Assembly: GCA_963776465.1 (NCBI GenBank)
Contig: CAVZMV010000002.1
Span: 1,054,001 to 1,118,000, forward strand
Length of the DNA: 64,000 bases
Direction: 5' to 3'
Origin: DASRHK01 sp963776465
GTDB lineage: Bacteria > Pseudomonadota > Gammaproteobacteria > Nevskiales > Nevskiaceae
A program made the position numbers and the translations under genes. Positions 19,273 through 28,385 of the stretch are shown in pieces (position 1 is the stretch's first letter; each line of letters opens with the position of its first letter). The notes under the pieces were generated by a model. It saw only the letters and a list, made by a program, of their open reading frames with translations, did not search any database and was not told the origin of the DNA.

Positions 19273-20139
19273 ATGAACATGTCGCTGGCAAAGAAAAAAG
19301 GTCTGGGGCGCGGTCTGGAATCACTGCTGTCGACGGTGGCGCCCACCAAGCTCGACTTCCAGCCCGGCGAGACGCTGCGCGAGCTGCCTCTGGAGCAGAT
19401 CCAGCCCGGCCGCTACCAGCCGCGGCGCGTGTTCGACGAAGGCGCGCTGGCGGAGCTCGCCGATTCCATCCGTGCGCAAGGCGTGGTCCAGCCCATCGTG
19501 GTGCGCTCGCTGGGCGCCAACCAGTACGAGATCGTCGCGGGCGAGCGCCGCTGGCGCGCAGCCAAGCTGGCCGATCTCAAGAACATCCCGGCCGTCATCC
19601 GCACGCTCGACGAGCGCGGCGCGATGGCGGTGGCGCTCGTGGAGAACATCCAGCGCGCCGACTTAAACCCGCTGGAAGAAGCCGATGCCATGCAGCGGCT
19701 GATCCAGGATTGCGGCCTCACGCACGAGGAATGCGCGCAGGCCGTCGGCCGCAAGCGCACGACGATCTCCAACCTCCTGCGCCTGCGCGAGCTCGAGGAC
19801 GAAGTGCAGCAGCACGTCCGCGAGCAGAAGCTGTCCTTCGGTCACGCCAAGGTCCTGCTCGGGTTGACCACCGGACCGCGGCGCGTGTCGCTGGCGCGCC
19901 TGGTCGTCGACAAGGGTCTGTCGGTGCGCGCCACCGAGGCGCTGGTGGAGGCCGAGAACGCGCCGAAGGATCAGCCCGGCCGCGTGCTGCCGCGCCCGTT
20001 CGGCAAGCTCGAGGGCGAGCTGTCGGCGCGGCTCGGCACCACGGTCAAGATCGACAACTCCCGCGGCGACAGCGGCAAGCTCACCATCGTCTTCAAGGAC
20101 ATGGGCGACCTGGAACGGGTCATCAGCCTGCTTCGGTGA
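19273..20139 (+). CDS. parB: Chromosome partitioning protein ParB (Spo0J)
   Basis: Known: ParB is a CTPase clamp that loads at parS, spreads, and stimulates ParA. Seen: 288 residues starting MSLAKKKGLGRGLESLL after MN. The N-terminal ParB/Srx domain has RYQPRRVFDEGALAELADSI and GERRWRAAKLA (the CTP-binding GERRxRA motif). The central helix-turn-helix is LTHEECAQAVGRKRTTISNL, and the C-terminal dimerisation region ends TIVFKDMGDLERVISLLR. It lies 42 bases after parA, in the same operon, with GCGGGAGATGA just before the start. Confidence 0.96.
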   Translation: MNMSLAKKKGLGRGLESLLSTVAPTKLDFQPGETLRELPLEQIQPGRYQPRRVFDEGALAELADSIRAQGVVQPIVVRSLGANQYEIVAGERRWRAAKLADLKNIPAVIRTLDERGAMAVALVENIQRADLNPLEEADAMQRLIQDCGLTHEECAQAVGRKRTTISNLLRLRELEDEVQQHVREQKLSFGHAKVLLGLTTGPRRVSLARLVVDKGLSVRATEALVEAENAPKDQPGRVLPRPFGKLEGELSARLGTTVKIDNSRGDSGKLTIVFKDMGDLERVISLLR

Positions 20140-20146
20140 GACCCGC

Positions 20147-20941
20147 GTGAAACGCGGACCGACCTACAAGACCGCGCTGATCACCGGCGCCTCGTCGGGC
20201 ATCGGCGAAGCGTTCGCCTACGCCCTGGCCAAGGAAGGCTCGACGCTGATCCTCGTCGCCCGCTCGGGCGACAAGCTCGAGAAGCTCGCGCACCAGATCC
20301 GCGCCAAGCATCAGCGGCGCGTGGAAGTCATCACGGCGGATCTTTCAAAGAAGTCCCCGGGCGCCGCGCTGGCAGCCGAGGTGGACAAGCGCGGCCTCAA
20401 AGTCGACCTGCTGATCAACAACGCGGGCTTCGGCCTGGTCGGGGCGTTCCACAACCTGGACGCGGCCCGCGAGCAGCAGATGGTGGCGCTCAACTGCGCG
20501 GCGGTCGTAGACCTCAGTCACGCCTTCCTGCCCGGGATGCTCGACGCCGGCCACGGCGGCATCGTCAACATCGCCTCGCTCGCCGCTTTCCAGTCCGTGC
20601 CCTACATGTCGGTCTACGGCGCGACCAAGGCCTTCGTGCTCTCGTTCAGCCAGGCCTTGTGGGCGGAGTACCAGAAGCAGGGCCTGCGCGTGCTCGCGGT
20701 GTGTCCCGGCCCCGTCGAGACCGGCTTCTTCGAGGCGACCGGGAACTCCAAGCTGCGCAAGACCGTGCCGGACTCCCTGGTGTGGAAGCCCGAGGCCGTC
20801 GTCGCGCTGAGCCTCAAGGCACTGCGCGCGAATCAGACGATCGTGGTGCCGGGATATCAGGCCAAGGCTGTGACGTGGATGAGCCGCCTGATGCCGCGGC
20901 GGCTCTTGGCGCAGGTGTCGGCGCGGGTGATGCGACGCTAG
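20147..20941 (+). CDS. Short-chain dehydrogenase/reductase
   Basis: Known: classical SDRs oxidise or reduce alcohols and ketones with NAD(P)H. Seen: 264 residues with the cofactor motif TGASSGIGEAFAYAL, the NNAG motif (LLINNAGFGLVG) and catalytic residues in IVNIASLAAF and YGATKAF (YxxxK). PGPVETGFFEAT follows. It resembles the DltE/YqjQ-like group often labelled short-chain dehydrogenase; the substrate is not predictable. The start is GTG at 20147, 7 bases after the parB stop, so it is likely to be read through from the par operon. Its last 128 bases overlap the 3' end of the convergent STN-domain gene. Confidence 0.88.
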   Translation: MKRGPTYKTALITGASSGIGEAFAYALAKEGSTLILVARSGDKLEKLAHQIRAKHQRRVEVITADLSKKSPGAALAAEVDKRGLKVDLLINNAGFGLVGAFHNLDAAREQQMVALNCAAVVDLSHAFLPGMLDAGHGGIVNIASLAAFQSVPYMSVYGATKAFVLSFSQALWAEYQKQGLRVLAVCPGPVETGFFEATGNSKLRKTVPDSLVWKPEAVVALSLKALRANQTIVVPGYQAKAVTWMSRLMPRRLLAQVSARVMRR

Positions 20942-21257
20942 CGCGACGGCGGGTGATCACCGCCCGCCGGGCGACGGCGTTATAGGTGTAGCTCAGGTCC
21001 GTCCCCGCCAGCATCTGATTGAGCGCCGACTCCGGGCTCATCTGCCCGCGCACCTGTCGTGTTTGCGCGACCCGGGCGGAGTAGGCATCGAACACGACGT
21101 CGCCGCCGATGGTCGCAGCCCATTTCTCCATCGCCACGCCGAGACTTGCGGCCGGGATGTCGAACTGGAAGCCGGTCGACGCCGGTCCAGCCGCGAAAGA
21201 GGCACTGCCGCAGAGCAGGATCAGGGCCAGTGCGAAGCGTTGCCAGATCGGTTTCAC
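20814..21257 (-). CDS. Stand-alone STN-domain secreted protein
   Basis: Seen: about 147 residues from GTG 21257 (GGAGAAACCC just upstream). A Sec signal, KPIWQRFALALILLCGSASFAAG, is recognisable in shortened form at the N-terminus. One secretin/TonB short N-terminal domain follows (FDIPAASLGVAMEKWAATI, ALNQMLAGTDLSYTYN). Known: STN domains sit at the front of secretins and of TonB-dependent receptors that signal to FecR-type anti-sigma factors; here nothing follows but about 45 low-complexity residues. That tail overlaps the SDR gene on the other strand, so the true end may be shorter in life. Inferred: a periplasmic peptidoglycan- or partner-binding module, or the remnant of a receptor. Confidence 0.6.
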   Translation of the reverse strand: MKPIWQRFALALILLCGSASFAAGPASTGFQFDIPAASLGVAMEKWAATIGGDVVFDAYSARVAQTRQVRGQMSPESALNQMLAGTDLSYTYNAVARRAVITRRRASVASPAPTPAPRAAAASGGSSTSQPWPDIPAPRSSDSRAVP

Positions 21258-21368
21258 GGGTTTCTCCTTGCCGGACACGGCCAGATGTTGCGCCGCAGAA
21301 GATTGACCGCGCAAGGCGCCGCCGACTAAAATTCGCGGCTCTTTCGAGCCCCCTCGCAGGTACGGCAG

Positions 21369-21764
21369 GTGTGGGAACAGTTCCGTCCGGCGATGCGGTT
21401 GCAGCTGACGGTGACCGTGGCTGCAGCGCTGCTGGCGGGGTGGCTCGCGGGGTTGCACGGTGCGTTGTCCGCGTCGCTGGGGGGGCTGATCGGGATGTCC
21501 GGCAGCCTGGCGTTCGCGATGATCGCCGTGAGGAGCAGAGGTCAATCCGCGGGGGACGTGCTCGTGTCCGCGCTCAAGGCGGAAGGCGCGAAGCTGTCGC
21601 TGATGATCGTGCTGCTGGTGCTGGTGCTGGTGAGTTATCGCAAGGTCGTCGCCCTCGCGCTGCTCGGTTCGTTCATGGTTTCGGCCGTGATCTTCGGGCT
21701 TGGCGCCTTTGCCGCGCAGGGACGGACGCACACAGGCAAGGTTTCTAGAGACAACAGGTTCTGA
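21369..21764 (+). CDS. atpI: ATP synthase subunit I (AtpI)
   Basis: Known: AtpI is a small membrane protein at the head of many atp operons that helps assemble the c-ring. Seen: 131 residues with four hydrophobic segments (LTVTVAAALLAGWLAGL, ASLGGLIGMSGSLAFAMIAV, LSLMIVLLVLVLVSY, VVALALLGSFMVSAVIFGLG). The start is GTG at 21369. It lies 7 bases before atpB, the usual place. Sequence conservation is low in this family, so the call rests on position and topology together. Confidence 0.85.
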   Translation: MWEQFRPAMRLQLTVTVAAALLAGWLAGLHGALSASLGGLIGMSGSLAFAMIAVRSRGQSAGDVLVSALKAEGAKLSLMIVLLVLVLVSYRKVVALALLGSFMVSAVIFGLGAFAAQGRTHTGKVSRDNRF

Positions 21765-21771
21765 TCGATCG

Positions 21772-22576
21772 ATGTCCGCATCCGCCGAGCTGACTCCAAG
21801 CGCCTACATCGCGCATCACCTGACCTTCAAGACGCAGCCGGTCACGGACGGGCTGCTGGTGAACGTCGATTCGGTGATCACCGCGGTCCTGCTCGGCGTG
21901 GTGTCGATGGGCCTGATCTGGTGGGTCGTGCGCGGCGCCACCGCCGGCGTGCCCAACAAGCGGCAGGCCTTCGTCGAGATGCTCTACGACTTCGTCGACG
22001 GCGAGGTCAAGGGCATCTTACCACGGTGACCGCACCAAGTTCGTGACGCCGGTGGCGCTGACGGTGCTCATCTGGGTCCTGCTGATGAACGCCATGGACT
22101 TCCTGCCCGCCGACCTGATGAGCAAGGCGCTCGGGATGGGTCGGGCAGCACGAGTTCCGGCTGGTGCCGACCGCCGACGTCAACACCACGTTCGCGCTGG
22201 CGCTGTCGGTGTTCTTCCTGATGATCTTCTTCTCGATCAAGGTCAAGGGCTTCGGCGGCTGGATCCACGAGCTGTTCTTCGCGCCCTTCGGCACGCCAAT
22301 CCGCTGCTGTGGCCGCTCAACTTCCTGTTCCAGATGGTCGAGTACATCTCCAAGCCGCTGTCGCACTCGCTGCGACTGTTCGGGAACATGTACGCCGGCG
22401 AGATCATCTTCCTGCTGCTGTGGATGTGGGCCGCCACCGGCCTGGTCGGCAGCTTCTTCGGCTTCCTGCTCGGCTGGGGCTGGGCGATCTTCCACATCCT
22501 GATCGTCGCGCTGCAGGCCTACATCTTCATGATGCTCACCGTCGTCTACATCTCGATGGCGCACGAGCATCACTAG
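21772..22576 (+). CDS. atpB: F0F1 ATP synthase subunit a (AtpB), three indels
   Basis: Known: subunit a forms the two proton half-channels beside the c-ring and carries the essential Arg. Seen: about 267 residues once three breaks are repaired, starting MSASAELTPSAYIAHHLTFK. Later landmarks include FVTPVALTVLIWVLLMNAMD, DVNTTFALALSVFFLMI and HSLRLFGNMYAGEIIFLLL, which holds the essential Arg. The breaks are +1 near 22018 (ATCTTACCAC for an expected Ile-Tyr-His), +1 near 22139 (ATGGGTCGGG for Met-Val-Gly) and probably -1 near 22295 (expected GTHNPLLW). The length is consistent with this repair. A real loss would abolish oxidative phosphorylation, so sequence error is the likelier cause. Confidence 0.93.
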
Positions 22577-22621
22577 ACCTCATTTCACTCAACCGCTACC
22601 GCAAACAAAGGTAATCAACAA

Positions 22622-22909
22622 ATGGACCATGCTCAGCTCATCGGCCATGATCCAGGCCTTCACCGGCATCGGCATCGGACTCATCATCGGCCTCGGCGCG
22701 CTCGGCGCGTGCGTGGGCGTCGGCATCATGTGCAGCACGTTCCTGGAAGGCGCCGCGCGCCAGCCGGAGCTCGATGCCGCATGCTGCAGACCAAGGTGTT
22801 CCTGCTGCTCGGCCTGATCGACGCCTCGTTCATCATCGGCGTTGGCCTCGCGATGTTCTTCGCCTTCGCCAACCCGCTGCTGAGCGCGATCGCACAGACA
22901 GCGCACTAA
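22622..22909 (+). CDS. atpE: F0F1 ATP synthase subunit c (AtpE), three +1 insertions
   Basis: Known: subunit c forms the rotating proteolipid ring. Seen: the frame begins MDHAQLI at 22622 and ends LLSAIAQTAH, but needs three +1 corrections near 22643, 22773 and 22780. Repaired, it has about 94 residues with helix 1 MIQAFTGIGIGLIIGLGALG, the polar loop ARQPEL and helix 2 containing the ion-binding Asp in GLIDASFIIGVGLAM. Because three insertions sum to a full codon, start and stop are in the same frame, yet the middle is unreadable without repair. The order a-c-b is standard. Confidence 0.93.
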   Translation: MDHAQLIGHDPGLHRHRHRTHHRPRRARRVRGRRHHVQHVPGRRRAPAGARCRMLQTKVFLLLGLIDASFIIGVGLAMFFAFANPLLSAIAQTAH

Positions 22910-22937
22910 GCGCCAGTCTTTCCGGAGGGCGCAGCAC

Positions 22938-23408
22938 ATGAATCTGAATCTGACGCTGGTCGCGCAGGCGCTGGTGTTCGCGGCGTTCATCTGGTTCAAC
23001 GTCAAGTTCGTCTGGCCTTTGCTGACGAAGGTGATCGAGGATCGCCAGAAGACCATCGCCGACGGCCTGGCCGCCGCCGAGCGCGGCGCCAAGTCGCTGG
23101 AAGAAGCCTCCGCCAAGAGCGATGAAGCGCTGAAGGCCGCGCGCACGCAGGCGCAGGACATCATCTCCAGCGCCACGCGGCAGGCGTCGCAGACGGTCGA
23201 GCAGGCCAAGACGCAGGCGCAGACCGAGGCCGATCGCATCAAGGAAGCGGCGCGCGCCGAGGCGGCGCGCGAGATCACCGCGGCCAAGGAAGCGTTGCGC
23301 AAGCAGGTCGGGGAGCTGGCCGTGGTCGGCGCCTCCAAGATCCTGAAGCGCGAGATCGACGCCAAGGCGCACGGCGACGTGCTCAAGGAACTGGCGGCGC
23401 GGATCTAG
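22938..23408 (+). CDS. atpF: F0F1 ATP synthase subunit b (AtpF)
   Basis: Known: subunit b is the peripheral stalk linking F0 to F1. Seen: 156 residues, intact, starting MNLNLTLVAQALVFAAFIWF, a single N-terminal membrane helix. A long charged, alanine-rich helix follows (KTIADGLAAAERGAKSLEEA, ADRIKEAARAEAAREITAAK), with the delta-binding end GELAVVGASKILKREIDAKA. The length equals the usual 156. GGAGGGCGCAGCAC precedes the ATG. It is 28 bases after atpE and 2 bases before atpH. Confidence 0.97.
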   Translation: MNLNLTLVAQALVFAAFIWFNVKFVWPLLTKVIEDRQKTIADGLAAAERGAKSLEEASAKSDEALKAARTQAQDIISSATRQASQTVEQAKTQAQTEADRIKEAARAEAAREITAAKEALRKQVGELAVVGASKILKREIDAKAHGDVLKELAARI

Positions 23409-23410
23409 AA

Positions 23411-23980
23411 ATGGCCGAGCCGTCCACACTCGCGCGTCCCTACGCCAAGGCGATCTTCGAGCTCGCCCGCGACGAGAGCAAGGTCGGCTCCGGCCGCGGC
23501 GTCGCCGCCGGCGGCCTGGCCGACTGGTCGGCGATGCTCACGGGCCTGTCGGAAGCCGTGCGCGATCCCAAGGTCGCAGCCGCGATCGGCCATCCCTCGA
23601 TCGGCCGCGGCCAGCTCGCGGACATCCTGATCCAGGCGATGGGCAAGTCCGCGTCCGAACCGTCGAAAAACCTTCTGCGCCTGCTGTCGGACTACAACCG
23701 CCTGCGCCTGGTGCCGATGATCCACGAGCAGTTCGAGACGCTGCGCGCCGAGTACGAGAGCCGCGTGGACGTGGAGATCACCTCGGCGGCGCCAGTGGAC
23801 AAGGCGCAGCAGCAGGCGCTTGCCGCCGCGATCAAGAAGCGGCTCGCGCGCGACGTCGACATCGAATGGAAGACCGACGAGTCCCTGATCGCCGGCGCGC
23901 GCGTGCGCGCGGGCGACCTCGTCATCGACGGCAGCGTGGCCGGCGAGCTCGAGCAGCTGCGCACCGCATTGACCGCCTAA
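23411..23980 (+). CDS. atpH: F0F1 ATP synthase subunit delta (AtpH)
   Basis: Known: delta caps the F1 head and binds subunit b. Seen: 189 residues with the N-terminal six-helix domain LARPYAKAIFELARDE and SAMLTGLSEAVRDPKV. The C-terminal region has VEITSAAPVDKAQQQALAAA, VDIEWKTDESLIAGARVRAG and VIDGSVAGELEQLRTALTA. It is slightly longer than the usual 177-180 residues because of a glycine/alanine-rich stretch near residue 25 (GSGRGVAAGG). The start is 2 bases after the atpF stop, so translational coupling is likely. Confidence 0.96.
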   Translation: MAEPSTLARPYAKAIFELARDESKVGSGRGVAAGGLADWSAMLTGLSEAVRDPKVAAAIGHPSIGRGQLADILIQAMGKSASEPSKNLLRLLSDYNRLRLVPMIHEQFETLRAEYESRVDVEITSAAPVDKAQQQALAAAIKKRLARDVDIEWKTDESLIAGARVRAGDLVIDGSVAGELEQLRTALTA

Positions 23981-23992
23981 CCGAATTCTTTT

Positions 23993-24013
23993 GTAGGAGG
24001 GGCCGTTGGCCCC
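23993..24013. repeat. GTAG-type REP-like hairpin between atpH and atpA
   Basis: GTAGGAGGGGCC, GTT, GGCCCC: a GTAG tetranucleotide (23993-23996) followed by a perfect 6-bp stem, GGGGCC (23999-24004) and GGCCCC (24008-24013). This is the layout of the GTAG-headed REP elements known from Xanthomonadales and pseudomonads. A single copy lies inside the atp operon, where it could affect mRNA stability or tune atpH/atpA expression. Confidence 0.6.
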
Positions 24014-24034
24014 GACCAATAGGAAACCGAACAA

Positions 24035-25573
<1,539 letters not shown>

Positions 25574-25599
25574 GCCATCTGATCTAGAAGAGAACCACT

Positions 25600-26460
25600 G
25601 TGCCGGGCGCAAAAGAGATCCGCAGCAAGATCAAGAGCGTGAAGAACACGCAGAAGATCACGCGCGCGATGGAAAAGGTGGCGATGTCCAAGATGCGCAA
25701 GGCGCAGGAGCGCATGGCGCAGGCACGGCCGTACGCGCTCCTGATCCGCCGCGCGCTCGGGCACCTGGCGCAGGCCAAGCTCGAGTACCGCCACCCGTTC
25801 ACGGTCGAGCGCGAAGCCAAGCGCGTCGCCCTGATCATCGTCTCCAGCGACCGCGGCCTGGCCGGCGGTCTCAACATGAACGTCTTCCGCGCCGCCATCC
25901 GCGCGCTGCGGGACTGGAAGGACAAGGGCGTGGAAGTCGACGTCGCGCTGATCGGTAACAAGGCGGTCGCCTTCTTCCGCCGGGTCGGCGGCAAGGTGCT
26001 GGCCACGGCCACGCAGCTCGGCGACAAGCCGAAGATCGACCAGCTGCTCGGCACGATCAAGGTGATGACCGACGCCTATCGCGAAGGCTCCATCGACCGC
26101 CTGTTCGTCGTATCCAACACCTTCGTCAACACGATGACGCAGAAGCCCACCGTGATGCAGCTCTTGCCGATCGAGCCGGTGAAGGACGAGGGGCTCCTGT
26201 CGCACTGGGACTATCTCTACGAGCCGGATCCCAGGGAACTGCTCGACACGGTGCTGCAGCGCTACGTCGAGTCGCAGGTCTACCAGGCAGCGGTCGAGAA
26301 CGCGGCGTGCGAGCAGTCCGCGCGCATGGTGGCGATGAAGTCGGCGTCCGACAACGCCGGCAAGATCATCAACAAGCTGCAGATCTCCTACAACAAGGCG
26401 CGCCAGGCCAACATCACCAAGGAGCTGTCCGAGATCGTCGGCGGCGCCGCAGCGGTTTAA
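25600..26460 (+). CDS. atpG: F0F1 ATP synthase subunit gamma (AtpG)
   Basis: Known: gamma is the central rotor shaft. Seen: 286 residues with the N-terminal helix GAKEIRSKIKSVKNTQKITR and KVAMSKMRKAQERM, the central SSDRGLAGGLNMNVFRAAI, and the C-terminal coiled coil ENAACEQSARMVAMKSASDN followed by AGKIINKLQISYNKARQA. The start is GTG at 25600 with AGAAGAGAACC upstream. It is 26 bases after atpA and 24 before atpD. Confidence 0.97.
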   Translation: MPGAKEIRSKIKSVKNTQKITRAMEKVAMSKMRKAQERMAQARPYALLIRRALGHLAQAKLEYRHPFTVEREAKRVALIIVSSDRGLAGGLNMNVFRAAIRALRDWKDKGVEVDVALIGNKAVAFFRRVGGKVLATATQLGDKPKIDQLLGTIKVMTDAYREGSIDRLFVVSNTFVNTMTQKPTVMQLLPIEPVKDEGLLSHWDYLYEPDPRELLDTVLQRYVESQVYQAAVENAACEQSARMVAMKSASDNAGKIINKLQISYNKARQANITKELSEIVGGAAAV

Positions 26461-26484
26461 CAAATTCAACAGGTATCGAAAATC

Positions 26485-27882
26485 ATGAGCAGCGGAAAAA
26501 TTGTCCAGATCATCGGCGCGGTCGTCGACGTCGAGTTCCCGCGCGACGCCATCCCCAAGATCTACGACGCGTTGAAGATCGAAGGCTCGCCGCTGACGCT
26601 GGAAGTCCAGCAGCAGCTGGGCGACGGCACGGTGCGCTGCATTGCGCTGGGCTCGTCCGAAGGCCTGAAGCGCGGCCTGGTCTGCAACAACACCGGCAAG
26701 GGCATCTCGGTGCCGGTCGGCCCGGCCACGCTCGGCCGCATCATGAACGTGCTGGGCGACCCGATCGACGAGGTCGGCCCGGTCGACGCCAAGGAGCACT
26801 GGGCGATCCATCGCGCCGCGCCTTCGTATGAAGACCAGGCCGGCTCCACCGAGCTGCTAGAGACCGGCATCAAGGTCATCGACCTGCTCTGCCCGTTCGC
26901 CAAGGGCGGCAAGGTCGGCCTGTTCGGCGGCGCCGGCGTGGGCAAGACCGTCAACATGATGGAGCTGATCAACAACATCGCCAAGGCGCACTCGGGCCTG
27001 TCCGTGTTCGCCGGCGTCGGCGAGCGCACGCGCGAGGGCAACGACTTCTATCACGAGATGATGGAATCGGGGGTCATCAACGAGAAGAACCTCGGCGAGT
27101 CCAAGGTGGCGATGGTCTACGGCCAGATGAACGAGCCGCCCGGCAACCGCCTGCGCGTCGCGCTCACGGGCCTGACCATGGCCGAGTACTTCCGCGACGA
27201 AGGCCGCGACGTGCTGTTCTTCGTGGACAACATCTACCGCTACACGCTGGCGGGCACCGAGGTCTCGGCGCTGCTAGGCCGCATGCCGTCGGCCGTGGGT
27301 TACCAGCCTACTTTGGCCGAGGAGATGGGCGTGCTGCAGGAGCGCATCACCTCCACCAAGAAGGGCTCGATCACCTCGATCCAGGCGGTCTACGTTCCGG
27401 CGGACGATCTCACCGATCCTTCGCCCGCGACGACCTTCGCGCATCTTGATTCCACCGTCGTGCTGTCGCGCGACATCGCCTCGCTGGGCATCTATCCGGC
27501 CATCGATCCGCTCGACTCCACGTCGCGCCAGCTCGACCCCAACGTCATCGGCGCCGAGCACTACAACACCGCCCGCGACGTGCAGGGCGTGCTGCAGCGC
27601 TACAAGGAATTGAAGGACATCATCGCCATCCTGGGCATGGACGAGCTGTCCGAGACCGACAAGCAGGCCGTGGCCCGCGCGCGCAAGATCCAGCGCTTCA
27701 TGTCGCAGCCGTTCTTCGTCGCGCAGGTGTTCACCGGCTCGCCTGGTAAGTACGTACCGCTGAAGGAAACCATCCGCGGCTTCCGTGGCATCGTCGATGG
27801 CGAGTACGATCACCTGCCCGAGCAGGCGTTCTACATGGTCGGCACGATCGACGAGGCCGTCGAGAAGGCAAAGAAGTTGTAA
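26485..27882 (+). CDS. atpD: F0F1 ATP synthase subunit beta (AtpD)
   Basis: Known: beta carries the catalytic sites. Seen: 465 residues with the P-loop GLFGGAGVGKTVNMMELI, GERTREGNDFYHEM (catalytic Glu and Arg region), ALTGLTMAEYFRDEGRDVLF, the Walker B strand DVLFFVDNIYRYTLAGTEVS and the DELSETD motif of the C-terminal domain. No breaks. It runs into atpC after 71 bases. An ATG at 26485 follows a weak ribosome-binding site (ACAGGTATCGAAAATC). Confidence 0.98.
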   Translation: MSSGKIVQIIGAVVDVEFPRDAIPKIYDALKIEGSPLTLEVQQQLGDGTVRCIALGSSEGLKRGLVCNNTGKGISVPVGPATLGRIMNVLGDPIDEVGPVDAKEHWAIHRAAPSYEDQAGSTELLETGIKVIDLLCPFAKGGKVGLFGGAGVGKTVNMMELINNIAKAHSGLSVFAGVGERTREGNDFYHEMMESGVINEKNLGESKVAMVYGQMNEPPGNRLRVALTGLTMAEYFRDEGRDVLFFVDNIYRYTLAGTEVSALLGRMPSAVGYQPTLAEEMGVLQERITSTKKGSITSIQAVYVPADDLTDPSPATTFAHLDSTVVLSRDIASLGIYPAIDPLDSTSRQLDPNVIGAEHYNTARDVQGVLQRYKELKDIIAILGMDELSETDKQAVARARKIQRFMSQPFFVAQVFTGSPGKYVPLKETIRGFRGIVDGEYDHLPEQAFYMVGTIDEAVEKAKKL

Positions 27883-27953
27883 TAGTCGGCGCGTTCGAGC
27901 GGCGCAAGAAGCGCGCGGCTCAACGCGCCATACGGTTGGCGAGGTAAGCAGAG

Positions 27954-28377
27954 ATGGCGCAGCTGAAGGTTGACATCGTGAGTGCCGAAGGCCACATCTA
28001 TCACGGCGAGGCCGCGATGGTGTTCGCGCCCGCGGCGATGGGTGACGTCGGCATCGCGCCGCGCCATGCGCCCTTGCTGACGACGATGAAGCCCGGCGAG
28101 CTGCGCGTGCAGACGCCGTCCGGCGAGATGCTCAAGTTCTTCGTCGGCGGCGGCATCCTCGAGGTGCAGCCGCACCTGGTCACCGGTACTCGCCGATACG
28201 GCGCTGCGCGCCAAGGACGCCGACGAGGCGGGAGCGCTGAAAGCCAAGCAGGATGCCGAGTCCAGGCTCGCCGGCGCCAAAACCGAGACCGACCTGAAGC
28301 AGGCGCAGCAGGAACTCATCGAAGCGGCCGCGCGTCTGAAGTTCGTGCAAGACATCAAGAACGCCACCCGCGGATAG
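27954..28377 (+). CDS. atpC: F0F1 ATP synthase subunit epsilon (AtpC), one +1 insertion
   Basis: Known: epsilon binds gamma and regulates ATP hydrolysis. Seen: the N-terminal beta-sandwich is intact (MAQLKVDIVSAEGHIYHGEA, MGDVGIAPRHAPLLTTMKPG, FFVGGGILEVQPHLVTV). One extra base near 28185 (CACCGGTACTC, expected CACCGTACTC) shifts the frame. Repaired, it continues LADTALRAKDADEAGALKAK and ends FVQDIKNATRG with TAG at 28375-28377, about 140 residues, the normal length. The C-terminal helical hairpin is therefore present but out of frame as written. Confidence 0.94.
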
Positions 28378-28385
28378 AGGTCCCC

